In this document: positions 36,101 to 42,861 of the stretch, one piece after another | How positions within the stretch are numbered: the stretch's first letter is position 1 | How the letters are laid out: each line of letters opens with the position of its first letter | DNA from: HGM11525 sp045649145 | GTDB taxonomy: Bacteria; Bacillota; Clostridia; UBA1381 | DNA length: 56,930 bases | Reading direction: 5' to 3' | NCBI GenBank assembly: GCA_045649145.1 | Contig: JAZRPK010000078.1 | Location: 1 to 56,930 of the forward strand | Translations under genes and position numbers: made by a program | The notes under the pieces: generated by a model | The model's input: only the letters and a program-made list of their open reading frames with translations | Told to the model about the DNA's origin: nothing | Database searches by the model: none

Positions 36101-36603
36101 TTTCTGAAAGTGTAAGAGAGGTAAAGGGTGAAAAGACTCAAGCAGAAACAGATGTTTTGATAGATATTTCTGTCGATGCCTATATACCCGATAAGTATAT
36201 CAGAAACCAAAATCACCGAATAGATGTGTATAAGCAGATTGCCGCAATATCTTCAGAGGTCGAAGCGTCGGAAATCGTCGACGAGCTTATCGACCGCTAC
36301 GGTGATTTACCTAAAGCTGTGCTAAATCTGATAAAGATAGCTGAAATTAAGTCCCTTGCGGCTGAGTGTTTGGTTACTGAAATAAGCGAAAAGCAAAACG
36401 GAAGATTTGTATTCACCTTCTTAGAAGATTCGTTATTGCCCGAAACTGTTATGGGGCTTATTGCAAAGTTTCCAAAGAATATTAAGGTCGGTACGTCAGA
36501 AGTGCCTCAGATAACCTATTTTGATAAGGATGTTAAAAATAAGCTCGGTAATGTTAAATTTATATTACAGACGATATTAGCATTGAAGAATTATAAAGAA
36601 TAG
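33148..36603 (+). CDS. mfd: Transcription-repair coupling factor
   Basis: DNA translocase of 1151 aa that removes RNA polymerase stalled at lesions and recruits UvrA. An N-terminal UvrB-like module includes R-G-G-I-L-D-I-F-S-P. The RNA polymerase-interacting CarD-like domain starts near 484 (G-D-Y-V-V-H-R-A-H-G-I-G). The RecG-type motor has Walker A G-D-V-G-Y-G-K-T (634-641), the D-E-E-Q box near 735 and G-R-V-G-R-S. The C-terminal TRCF domain is complete. No truncation is seen. Confidence 0.96.
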   Translation: MNLLNILDGYKPYEQLKKEISKNGGSVSVSGIAESAQVQLIGALSQGRGALVLVYSENEARSLVKELELYTDKAYLFCDKEYVFHNIDAKNRERELERLSVLDKIKDGAIIVASVSACLSYTLPKDKFFELSFDVKAGECYDINEITEKLTAMGYKREDMTEARGQFSLRGGILDIFSPNNDEPVRIEFFDNEVDSIRYFDPLDQRSTINTSSCRIIPVSELCLTNLEMDKLSGIIKKAIKSKSCTEELKNVLLQEEERLSEGEIFPAVDKYIGYLFEKLPTICEYLEKDTLVFVAEPKRLNERAKTLEWEQGEVMGDLLGRVMIPKTPLVWLSYREFTPMLSKQNLVSLNLIAHTSLDFKYTKIVDFVTKSTVSLHGKIDYLYDDLTAWEKTGATVVILANSSSRGKNLAGTLKEKGFNAVFGDAEFEKGKITIIKGRAKKGFEYPELSFVLISEQDIFDSQRQRRIKKADKAKRIKSYTDINVGDYVVHRAHGIGEYCGIKKMEVSGVTKDYFQIKYQGTDTLYVPVDQMDMLYKYVGSGEKTVRLNKLGGSEWNKAKQRVKTATADMAKQLVSLYAEREHTKGFAFSGDTPWQRDFEDTFGYNETPDQLRSIEEVKNDMESERPMDRLLCGDVGYGKTEIALRAAFKAATDSKQVIYLCPTTILAMQHFETFRRRMEDFPIRVEMLSRFRTEKEQKEIIKRIKTGETDIIIGTHRLLQKDVEFKDPGLLIIDEEQRFGVADKERIKELKKNIDVLSMTATPIPRTLHMAMLSVRDMSLLETPPENRYPVETYVMEHNPIVLADAMKKELSRGGQVFYLYNRVQGIYTVAETIRKLVPEARVAVGHGRMREDELEDIMYSMVNGDIDILVCTTIIETGLDIPNANTIIIENADRMGLSQLYQLRGRVGRSTRSAYAYMTYKRDKTLSETAQKRLSAIREFIEFGSGFKIAMRDLEIRGAGNILGAQQHGHMDSVGYDMYCRLLSESVREVKGEKTQAETDVLIDISVDAYIPDKYIRNQNHRIDVYKQIAAISSEVEASEIVDELIDRYGDLPKAVLNLIKIAEIKSLAAECLVTEISEKQNGRFVFTFLEDSLLPETVMGLIAKFPKNIKVGTSEVPQITYFDKDVKNKLGNVKFILQTILALKNYKE

Positions 36604-36646
36604 GTTATAATGAATGTATAAAACAGCCATATGGGAGAATACGAAA

Positions 36647-37615
36647 ATGAAAAAGATATGTATATTAGTTTTAGCTGTCGTAATGCTCTGCTCGTGCGGT
36701 GGTAACTATGTTGCAACTGCAGGGGGGGAGAAGATAACAGAGGGCGAGTTTGATTTTTACTTAAGCAGTATCAAAAGTCAGATGAGCGGTACGGAGCTGG
36801 CGACCGATGAGGACTGGCAGACTCAGGAGATAGAGGGAATGAAAGCGATTGATGTAGCAAAGGAGCGTGCTCTGGAGCTTGCTGCGGAAAATATCGCTTA
36901 TATCGAAATTGCAGACTTCCTTGATGTTGAGCTTACAGATGTAGAGGAGAATAATATAGACGCGTTAAAGCAGAATTTTATTGCACAATATGGCGGTAAG
37001 AGCAATTATAATAATATGCTCAAGAAGATGAATATTGATGATGATTTCATTGAAATGCTTTGCGAGTCGCAGATTTACTCAGAAAAGCTTGCCAAGCTTG
37101 CGATAAGCAATAACCCGATTACCGAAGAAGACAAGGATGCCGCTTTTAAGACGCTGTCTTTAGAGTACTATAATGCTAAGCATATACTTTTTGCAACTGT
37201 TGACACCAATACAAGACAGCCGCTTTCGGATGAAGTTAAAGCAGAGAAAAAACTGCAGGCGGAAGGTGTTTATCAGCGAATTCTTGCGGGAGAAGATTAT
37301 GATACGCTTATGAATGAGCTATCGGAGGATCCCGGTCTTAAGACAAATCCCAACGGATACATTTTCGGCAGCGGTGAGATGGTTCCTGAATTTGAACAGT
37401 GTACAGCATCACTTAGCTTTGACGAGGTGGGATTGGTAGAAAGCAGTCTGGGATTTCATATAATCAAAAGACTTCCGATAGCTTTGCAGGATGTTGAAAG
37501 CCAGATAGACAGTGAGCTTATGGCGAATAAGCTAAGCGCTGCAATGACCGAGTGGAAGGAAAAAGCACGATTTACGGTAGTTAAAAATGAAGAGGTGTTC
37601 CGCAGTATTTCATAA
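36647..37615 (+). CDS. PrsA-like peptidyl-prolyl isomerase lipoprotein
   Basis: Extracytoplasmic foldase of 322 aa. The signal peptide ends in a lipobox L-C-S-C with lipid-modified Cys17. A SurA-type N-terminal chaperone region and a parvulin (PPIC) domain follow; the latter has A-K-H-I-L-F near 180, D-Y-D-T-L-M-N-E-L-S-E-D-P and G-Y-I-F-G-S-G-E-M-V-P-E-F. ATG at 36647 gives this signal peptide. PrsA proteins help exported proteins fold at the membrane-wall interface; clients are unknown. Confidence 0.85.
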   Translation: MKKICILVLAVVMLCSCGGNYVATAGGEKITEGEFDFYLSSIKSQMSGTELATDEDWQTQEIEGMKAIDVAKERALELAAENIAYIEIADFLDVELTDVEENNIDALKQNFIAQYGGKSNYNNMLKKMNIDDDFIEMLCESQIYSEKLAKLAISNNPITEEDKDAAFKTLSLEYYNAKHILFATVDTNTRQPLSDEVKAEKKLQAEGVYQRILAGEDYDTLMNELSEDPGLKTNPNGYIFGSGEMVPEFEQCTASLSFDEVGLVESSLGFHIIKRLPIALQDVESQIDSELMANKLSAAMTEWKEKARFTVVKNEEVFRSIS

Positions 37616-37640
37616 GATAAAATAGGGGGGAGTGTTCTTG

Positions 37641-38687
37641 ATGAGGCTTATTAAGATTGCGTTTTTTGCTTTCTGTATGCTATTTGTGATGCCTGTTGCA
37701 TTTGCAGAGGTTACAGTATTTATCGATGATACGCAAATTATTTTTGAGGACCAGCCCCCTGTAATAATAGAAGAACGCACCTTTGTACCATTAAGGAAGA
37801 TATTTGAAGAGCTTGGTGCAGCGGTTGACTGGGTAGAGGAAACAAAATCAGTATTTGCAGCAAAGAGATTTTCCGCCGTTTCCTTTACAATAGGTGAAGA
37901 GGATTATTATGTGGACGGCGAGCTAAAAAAGCTTGACGCCCCCGCAGTTATACTAAACGAACGTACACTTGTTCCTGTGCGTGCAGTTTCCGAAGCACTG
38001 GGAGCAGAGGTCTTATGGATAAAGGCAGAAAATAAGGTGCAGATTAACCTTAAGCACGGCGAACATATTATAAAGGACAGATATATTAACGGCTGGGAAT
38101 GTGCAGATGATGGTACTATCGTATTTACCTACCGTGCTGCGTACCCCGAGCTTATGACTGATGACAGCGTTTGCAGAGCTTTTAACGAATTTTTTAGAGG
38201 TGATGCTGAGGAGGCGTGTATGCGTGCGGCTGCTGAGTGTGTTGGCTCGGCAAAAGAGGCGTATGAACAGTCGCTCATTACCGGCAACGAGTTTGTGCCA
38301 TATATGGCAGAGCACAGCTTTGATATAACATATAACAAAGATGATATAATATCGGTTGTTTGCTCCGATTGCAATTTCTCCGGCGGCTTTCACCCAAGCT
38401 ACGTTATGTATTCGATGACATACAGTCTAAAAACCGGTAAGCTAATTAACTGTACGGATATTCTTTCTATACAGGAAGCCGAGTTACATAAAAAGGTATA
38501 CAATCTGTTTAAGACTCAGATAGAGAAAAATCCTGACATTTATTACGAGGATGCTTTAGCCTGTTTGGACGAGTCACTTTCCGAGCTAAAATGGTATTTG
38601 GCAGAGGATGGTGTACATTTCTTCCTGAACCCATACGAAATTGCGCCGTATGCATCAGGCGTTGTTGAGGTTGTCGTCCCCACATAA
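37641..38687 (+). CDS. Exported protein with stalk domain and DUF3298 (RsiV-like) domain
   Basis: Secreted protein of 348 aa. After a signal peptide ending V-A-F-A there is a copper-amine-oxidase-N/stalk domain (about 24-137), with R-T-F-V-P-L-R and R-T-L-V-P-V-R repeats. The rest (about 145-348) looks like DUF4163/DUF3298, as in the anti-sigma factor RsiV, with F-S-G-G-F-H-P-S-Y and F-F-L-N-P-Y-E-I-A-P-Y-A near the end. RsiV binds lysozyme through this fold, so a wall- or glycan-binding role is possible, but here there is no anti-sigma segment or adjacent sigma gene. ATG at 37641 with GGGGGGAG is chosen. Confidence 0.8.
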   Translation: MRLIKIAFFAFCMLFVMPVAFAEVTVFIDDTQIIFEDQPPVIIEERTFVPLRKIFEELGAAVDWVEETKSVFAAKRFSAVSFTIGEEDYYVDGELKKLDAPAVILNERTLVPVRAVSEALGAEVLWIKAENKVQINLKHGEHIIKDRYINGWECADDGTIVFTYRAAYPELMTDDSVCRAFNEFFRGDAEEACMRAAAECVGSAKEAYEQSLITGNEFVPYMAEHSFDITYNKDDIISVVCSDCNFSGGFHPSYVMYSMTYSLKTGKLINCTDILSIQEAELHKKVYNLFKTQIEKNPDIYYEDALACLDESLSELKWYLAEDGVHFFLNPYEIAPYASGVVEVVVPT

Positions 38688-38694
38688 AAGTCAG

Positions 38695-38724
38695 TTGTGC
38701 TGCGATTAGCAGCAAATATATTAT
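38695..38724 (+). promoter_or_regulatory. Probable promoter of folT
   Basis: TTGTGC (38695-38700), 18-base spacer, TATTAT (38719-38724). It starts transcription close to the 5' end of the riboswitch at 38732. Confidence 0.5.
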
Positions 38725-38731
38725 AAAATAT

Positions 38732-38839
38732 GCAGAGTAGACGGTTGCGCGTTAAGTGTTGTGCGGACGGGGAGTTGTCGCACAAACGAAAAGCAGGTTT
38801 TACACCTGCCTTGCGGTGCAACAAGTCGCATCCCGCTGC
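38732..38839 (+). ncRNA. Tetrahydrofolate (THF) riboswitch
   Basis: The segment carries recalled THF-riboswitch hallmarks: a closing stem GCAG (38732-38735) / CTGC (38836-38839), the conserved G-A-G-T-A-G-A entry, G-C-G-T-T-A-A-G-T-G, G-T-C-G-C-A-C and C-G-C-A-T-C-C-C-G-C near the 3' end. Arms GTGCGGAC and GTCGCAC, and GCAGGT and ACCTGC, form internal helices. THF riboswitches sense reduced folate and are common in Clostridia before folT, which is the next gene. Confidence 0.85.
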
Positions 38840-38855
38840 CGAAATAGAGGAAATT

Positions 38856-38901
38856 AACACCTCCGTTTTAGTGGCACCTAAAAACTTATGGAGGTGTTTT
38901 T
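38856..38901 (+). promoter_or_regulatory. Expression-platform hairpin hiding the folT ribosome binding site
   Basis: AACACCTCC (38856-38864) pairs perfectly with GGAGGTGTT (38890-38898), which contains the folT Shine-Dalgarno GGAGG (38890-38894) and runs into a T tract. A competing short pair is GAGG (38847-38850) / CCTC (38860-38863). The hairpin could block ribosomes or end transcription when folate is bound. Pairing is seen; mode of switching is inferred. Confidence 0.7.
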
Positions 38902-39438
38902 ATGTTCAAAAATTCTGCAAAACAACTAAAAAAACCTATTACCATCTCGACTGCTGCTATGATGATAGCAATCTACGCAGCACTGTATATGGTAAAGATT
39001 CCGATTGCTGTTGAATCAAGGGTCTCTCTTACATTTTTACCTGTGGCTGTGACAGCGTATCTTGCAGGTCCCGTGACTGCGATGTTAGTTGGTGCAATTG
39101 GAGATGTGCTTGGTTTTCTTATTTTCCCGTCAGGTCAGTTTTTCCCGGGATTTACTATCTCTGCGATGCTGACAGGTCTTGTCTACGGCGTCTTTCTCTA
39201 CCGTGCGCAAGAAAAAAGCATAAGGCAGAGGGTGATTATTTCCACGGCAATTATAACCCTTTTTATTAACACAGTTCTCAATACATTTTGGCTTGCTATT
39301 TTGTATCAAAAAGCATTTGTCGTGTATTTGTTTGCGCGTATTATTAAAAATCTTATTACCTTTCCCTTGCAGATGATTTTTACAACAATAATTATTGATA
39401 TCTTAAACCAAACAGGAATTACAAAAAAATATCAATAA
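38902..39438 (+). CDS. folT: ECF folate transporter substrate-binding subunit FolT
   Basis: Membrane S component of 178 aa with about six hydrophobic segments. The A-A-L-Y-M-V-K-I-P-I-A-V near residue 26 and the L-V-G-A-I-G-D-V-L-G-F stretch with F-P-S-G-Q-F-F-P-G-F-T are typical of FolT-type S components. Folate is assigned mainly because a THF riboswitch controls it. The shared ECF ATPases and T subunit must be elsewhere. ATG at 38902 follows GGAGG by seven bases. Confidence 0.87.
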   Translation: MFKNSAKQLKKPITISTAAMMIAIYAALYMVKIPIAVESRVSLTFLPVAVTAYLAGPVTAMLVGAIGDVLGFLIFPSGQFFPGFTISAMLTGLVYGVFLYRAQEKSIRQRVIISTAIITLFINTVLNTFWLAILYQKAFVVYLFARIIKNLITFPLQMIFTTIIIDILNQTGITKKYQ

Positions 39439-39490
39439 TTGAGCAATTTTTTGATTATCTTAACAAAAAGAGAAAAAAAGTCGATTTCTC

Positions 39491-39519
39491 TTGAAAAAAG
39501 AGAATTTGTATGATAATAT
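39491..39519 (+). promoter_or_regulatory. SigA-type promoter of prs
   Basis: TTGAAA (39491-39496), 17-base spacer, TAATAT (39514-39519), 41 bases before the prs ATG. Confidence 0.65.
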
Positions 39520-39560
39520 AAATATGGTAAAGAAAACAACTGCATATTAAGGAGGAGCAT

Positions 39561-40706
39561 ATGGAACATAACTGCGACGCTACAAATCCGATATACGGAA
39601 AGTTAAGTATCATAAGTATGAAAGGCTGCGAGGAGATTACAGGCAAAATTGACTGGTACTTAAAGCAGTTTAGAAAAGAGTACGAGGATGCTGATACATA
39701 CGTTACACACATCAACTGTCCCAGATTTGGTACAGGTGAGGCCAAGTGTGTAATCAGTGAAACTGTAAGAGGTCATGACGTATATATTATCTGCGATATG
39801 TTCAACTACGGTGTGACGTATAAAATGTATGGAGTCGAAAATCGTATGAGCCCTGACGATCATTATCAGGACTTAAAGCGTATAATTGCTGCTATCAGCG
39901 GTAAAGCAAGAAGAATTACCGTTATTATGCCGATGCTCTACGAGGGAAGACAGCACAGAAGAACAGCCAGAGAATCTCTTGACTGTGCACTTGCTCTGCA
40001 GGAGCTTGTAAATATGGGTGTTTCTAATATTCTTACCTTTGACGCTCACGATGCACGAGTTCAGAATGCTATTCCTATTTCCGGTTTTGATGACGTTCAG
40101 ACGACCTATCAGATGATTAAGGCTCTTACAAGAGCTGTTCCTGATATAAAATTTGATAAGGAGTCTACTATTGTTATATCTCCTGACGAGGGAGGTATGC
40201 ACCGTTGTATGTACTACTCATCAGTGCTTGGTCTTGATTTGGGTATGTACTACAAGCGTAGAAATTACTCTGTTGTAATTGACGGCAAAAACCCGATTGA
40301 AGCGCACGAATATCTAGGACGTGATGTTGCCGGCAAGGATGTTATGATTGTAGACGATATGATTTCAAGCGGTGAATCCGTCCTTGATATTGGCAGAAAG
40401 CTTAAAAAACAGGGAGCTAAGAGAATTTTCGTCTTTACAGCTTTCGGACTTTTCGTAAACGGTCTTTCGGAATTTGACGCTGCCTTTGAAAGAGGCGAGA
40501 TTGATAAGGTGTTTACAACAAACCTTGTATACCGCACGCCTGAACTTCTTGAAAGAAAGTGGTTTTATGAGGTAGATATGACAAAATATATCTCACTTTT
40601 GATTGACACATTAAACCATGACGATACTATAAGCAATCTGCTTGTACCTGTTACAAGAATTAAAAAGCTTATGGAGAAAATTGGACAGGCTCCAAAAGAA
40701 GACTAA
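39561..40706 (+). CDS. prs: Ribose-phosphate pyrophosphokinase, long variant
   Basis: Likely makes PRPP from ribose 5-phosphate and ATP. At 381 aa it is about 65 longer than the usual 315. The family is clear from the PRPP loop V-D-D-M-I-S-S-G-E-S, the D-A-H-D-A segment and the E-G-R-Q-H-R-R-T-A segment. Each departs from the textbook forms (D-D-M-I-D-T-G-G-T, D-L-H-A-G-Q-I-Q, Y-A-R-Q-D-R). Long, variant Prs proteins occur in gut Clostridia, so this may be a lineage form rather than a new activity. AAGGAGGAG precedes ATG at 39561, and the gene has its own promoter and terminator. Confidence 0.82.
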   Translation: MEHNCDATNPIYGKLSIISMKGCEEITGKIDWYLKQFRKEYEDADTYVTHINCPRFGTGEAKCVISETVRGHDVYIICDMFNYGVTYKMYGVENRMSPDDHYQDLKRIIAAISGKARRITVIMPMLYEGRQHRRTARESLDCALALQELVNMGVSNILTFDAHDARVQNAIPISGFDDVQTTYQMIKALTRAVPDIKFDKESTIVISPDEGGMHRCMYYSSVLGLDLGMYYKRRNYSVVIDGKNPIEAHEYLGRDVAGKDVMIVDDMISSGESVLDIGRKLKKQGAKRIFVFTAFGLFVNGLSEFDAAFERGEIDKVFTTNLVYRTPELLERKWFYEVDMTKYISLLIDTLNHDDTISNLLVPVTRIKKLMEKIGQAPKED

Positions 40707-40708
40707 TT

Positions 40709-40736
40709 AAAAGCACAGCTTAAGCTGTGCTTTTTT
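40709..40736 (+). terminator. Intrinsic terminator of prs
   Basis: Perfect 11-bp stem AAAAGCACAGC (40709-40719), loop TTAA, GCTGTGCTTTT (40724-40734), continuing T residues. Confidence 0.88.
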
Positions 40737-40781
40737 GTACATAAATTACAAAAATTAACAGATATTTCGGTCAAAATGTTA

Positions 40782-40810
40782 TAGACAATTTGCGTTAAAT
40801 ATGATATAAT
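40782..40810 (+). promoter_or_regulatory. SigA-type promoter of the SLH-protein gene
   Basis: TAGACA (40782-40787), 17-base spacer, TATAAT (40805-40810). The untranslated leader is about 80 bases; no riboswitch was recognised in it. Confidence 0.7.
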
Positions 40811-40894
40811 TATTTTGCTAAAGGAAATCTTAATAGGAGATTTACCGGCCTGCATTCTACATAGAAAAAAGACGGAAAGAAAGGAATGATTCCA

Positions 40895-41917
40895 ATGAAT
40901 AACTTTGTTAAAAAGCTCGTTTCGGCTTGCCTAAGTACAGCTATAGCCATTTCAATGACAACAGCAGTTTTTGCAGCTGAAACTTTTACAGATATGCCGA
41001 ATGACTGGCGAACAACTGCAATAGAGAATGCCGTTAAGAACGGACTTATATCCGGTATGGGCGACGGTACTGTTGCACCTGATGCCAATATCACAAGGGC
41101 GCAGATGGCGGCAATAATTGTTCGTGCTCTCGGCGCAACAGAAGAAGCTGATATTTCAGGCTTCGTTGATGTTTCAAGTAACAAATGGTACTACACAGAA
41201 CTTGCGAAGGCAGTATATATGCAGGCATTCTCGGGTGATGACCAGAACAGAATGAATCCTGAGAATAATATAACCTTCCAGGAGTGCTTTGTAGTTCTTT
41301 CAAGAGTATTTGGTCTTGACATACGCACAACCGATGAAAGCGCAAAGGCAGCTCTTTCACTCTTCCAGGATGGTGCGAGTGTTTCAAACTGGGCTGTTCC
41401 TTACTACGGTTCTATTGTTGCTAACGGATATTGGGCAGGCGGAGAAGAAGGCTTGCTTACACCTAAGGACTACATCACCCGTGGCGAGTTTGCAGTAGTA
41501 ATGGACAATCTTGTTAAGACTTATGTTTCTGAACCTGGTGACATTGCAGAGCTTCCGACTACAGGAAATATTGTTGTAAGATGTGACGATGCTGTTCTTG
41601 ATGGACTTAATCTTAAGGGCGATGTTATTATCGGTGATGGTGTTAGTGCCGGCAAGATTAGTATGAAAGATGTTAATATCGATGGACGCCTTGTATTAAG
41701 AGGCTGCGCAGCTCCTGGATATGTAGAAAAGACCGATAGTGAGGGTAATGTTAAAAAAGAGTATACATGTACCGAAATCGGATGTGCTCCTACCGGTAGC
41801 ATATTTGATGTGCAGATAATTGCTCCGTATATAGGTGTTAATCTTGCTAATGTAAACTTCAAGAAAGCACACGGTGTCAAGAACTCAAAAGTACATCTTG
41901 GTGAAATAAGCGCCTAA
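40895..41917 (+). CDS. S-layer-homology domain surface protein
   Basis: Exported 340-aa protein. After a signal peptide ending V-F-A-A come three SLH repeats (about 28-85, 90-145, 155-210). These carry F-T-D-M-P, I-T-R-A-Q-M-A, F-V-D-V and I-T-R-G-E-F-A, and SLH domains bind pyruvylated wall polymers. The C-terminal part (about 222-340) has short repeating strands (V-V-R-C-D-D-A-V-L-D-G-L, V-N-I-D-G-R-L-V-L) like a right-handed beta-helix, and four cysteines. Function beyond wall attachment is unknown. ATG at 40895 is better spaced from GAAAGG than ATG at 40886. Confidence 0.85.
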   Translation: MNNFVKKLVSACLSTAIAISMTTAVFAAETFTDMPNDWRTTAIENAVKNGLISGMGDGTVAPDANITRAQMAAIIVRALGATEEADISGFVDVSSNKWYYTELAKAVYMQAFSGDDQNRMNPENNITFQECFVVLSRVFGLDIRTTDESAKAALSLFQDGASVSNWAVPYYGSIVANGYWAGGEEGLLTPKDYITRGEFAVVMDNLVKTYVSEPGDIAELPTTGNIVVRCDDAVLDGLNLKGDVIIGDGVSAGKISMKDVNIDGRLVLRGCAAPGYVEKTDSEGNVKKEYTCTEIGCAPTGSIFDVQIIAPYIGVNLANVNFKKAHGVKNSKVHLGEISA

Positions 41918-41936
41918 TATATAGATAGATATATAT

Positions 41937-41971
41937 AAACCGTATCTTCATTGTGAAGATACGGTTTTCTT
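41937..41971. terminator. Bidirectional intrinsic terminator, SLH gene and tcdA
   Basis: Perfect 14-bp stem AAACCGTATCTTCA (41937-41950), loop TTG, TGAAGATACGGTTT (41954-41967). It abuts the tcdA stop at 41972 and can serve both convergent genes. Confidence 0.87.
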
Positions 41972-42667
41972 TTACTTTATCAAATCTCTTATAACCTCGC
42001 CTGCTATTAAAAGTCCGGCAACGGATGGTACAAAGGATATACTAGCAGGTATCTGCCTTTTGGAAATCTTATCCGCCTTTTGAACAGGGGATATGGGTGG
42101 TTCGTCTGAGTAGAGGACCTTAAGTTTTGTTATACCACGCTGTTTGAGTTCTCTTCTCATCACTCTTGCTAATGGACACACACTTGTTTTTTTGATATCG
42201 GTTATCTGAAACCTTGTGGCATCGAGCTTATTGCCTGTACCCATAGACGATATTATAGGAATATTCAGCTCGTTTGCATATGAAATAAGAGTCAGCTTTG
42301 ATGATACAGTATCTATCGCATCAATTATATAGTCATAGCCCCTAAGCTCAATATCATCAGCCGACGTGTAGAAGATATCTTTTGCCACTACCTCACAACA
42401 AGGGTTGATATCGGCAATTCTCATCTTCATTACATCTGTCTTTTTCATACCTACTGTAGAATGTAATGCAATAAGCTGTCGGTTAATATTTGATTGAGAT
42501 ACTGTGTCATTATCCACAAGCATTATCCTTCCAACACCGCATCTTGCAAGTGCCTCGACACAAAAGGAACCAACACCCCCGACTCCAAAAACGGCAACAG
42601 AGCAGTTTTTTAGCCTATTTAGCTTGTCAGCGCCAATAAGCATTTCTGTCCTTAAAAATTCTTCCAT
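41972..42667 (-). CDS. tcdA: tRNA threonylcarbamoyladenosine dehydratase
   Basis: E1/ThiF-like ATPase of 231 aa that cyclises t6A37 of tRNA to ct6A (TcdA/CsdL). Nucleotide-binding G-V-G-G-V-G-S-F, the catalytic arginine region N-I-N-R-Q-L, and D-A-I-D-T-V-S-S-K-L are present. S-M-G-T-G-N-K-L-D and the C-terminal F-V-P-S-V-A-G-L are typical of TcdA rather than MoeB or ThiF. GAAAGGCGG precedes ATG at 42667. No partner sulfur-transfer genes are nearby. A clear promoter was not found. Confidence 0.9.
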   Translation of the reverse strand: MEEFLRTEMLIGADKLNRLKNCSVAVFGVGGVGSFCVEALARCGVGRIMLVDNDTVSQSNINRQLIALHSTVGMKKTDVMKMRIADINPCCEVVAKDIFYTSADDIELRGYDYIIDAIDTVSSKLTLISYANELNIPIISSMGTGNKLDATRFQITDIKKTSVCPLARVMRRELKQRGITKLKVLYSDEPPISPVQKADKISKRQIPASISFVPSVAGLLIAGEVIRDLIK

Positions 42668-42738
42668 AGTTTATCCGCCTTTCACAACATATACAATAAT
42701 TACCGTAAATTTTGTTTATGTTTTTACTTAAAAACCTA

Positions 42739-42857
42739 TTGAAATTTTGTGACTTTGATGTTAATATAATAATATAACAGGACTAAATTGTCTGTGTTAA
42801 AAAAATCAGAGGTCTAATTTCTGAGCTTTCGGCAGAAATCAGGTCTCTGTTTTTTTA
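42739..42857 (+). ncRNA. Possible small RNA with promoter and terminator
   Basis: On the plus strand, TTGAAA (42739-42744), 17 bases, TAATAT (42762-42767) with extended TGT is followed, from a predicted start near 42774, by about 84 bases without a reading frame and a strong hairpin ending in seven T residues. Both neighbouring genes are on the minus strand. The transcript is inferred; the hairpin may exist only to end corC. Confidence 0.35.
42797..42857. terminator. Terminator of the spoVB-corC unit, usable in both directions
   Basis: Arms CAGAGGTCTAATTTCTG (42807-42823) and CAGAAATCAGGTCTCTG (42833-42849) pair over 17 positions with two wobbles and one mismatch, flanked by seven A on the left and seven T on the right. 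It lies just after the corC stop on the minus strand. Confidence 0.75.
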
Positions 42858-42861
42858 TTAT

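Noticed and set aside
39434..39456. Terminator after folT
   Set aside because: The repeat near CAATAATTGAGCAATTTTTTG would need a two-base loop, so a stable stem cannot form; at best a weak stop.
39468..39492. AAGAGAAA/TTTCTCTT hairpin before prs as a terminator
   Set aside because: There is no T run on the plus strand and the right arm overlaps the prs -35; probably AT-rich coincidence.
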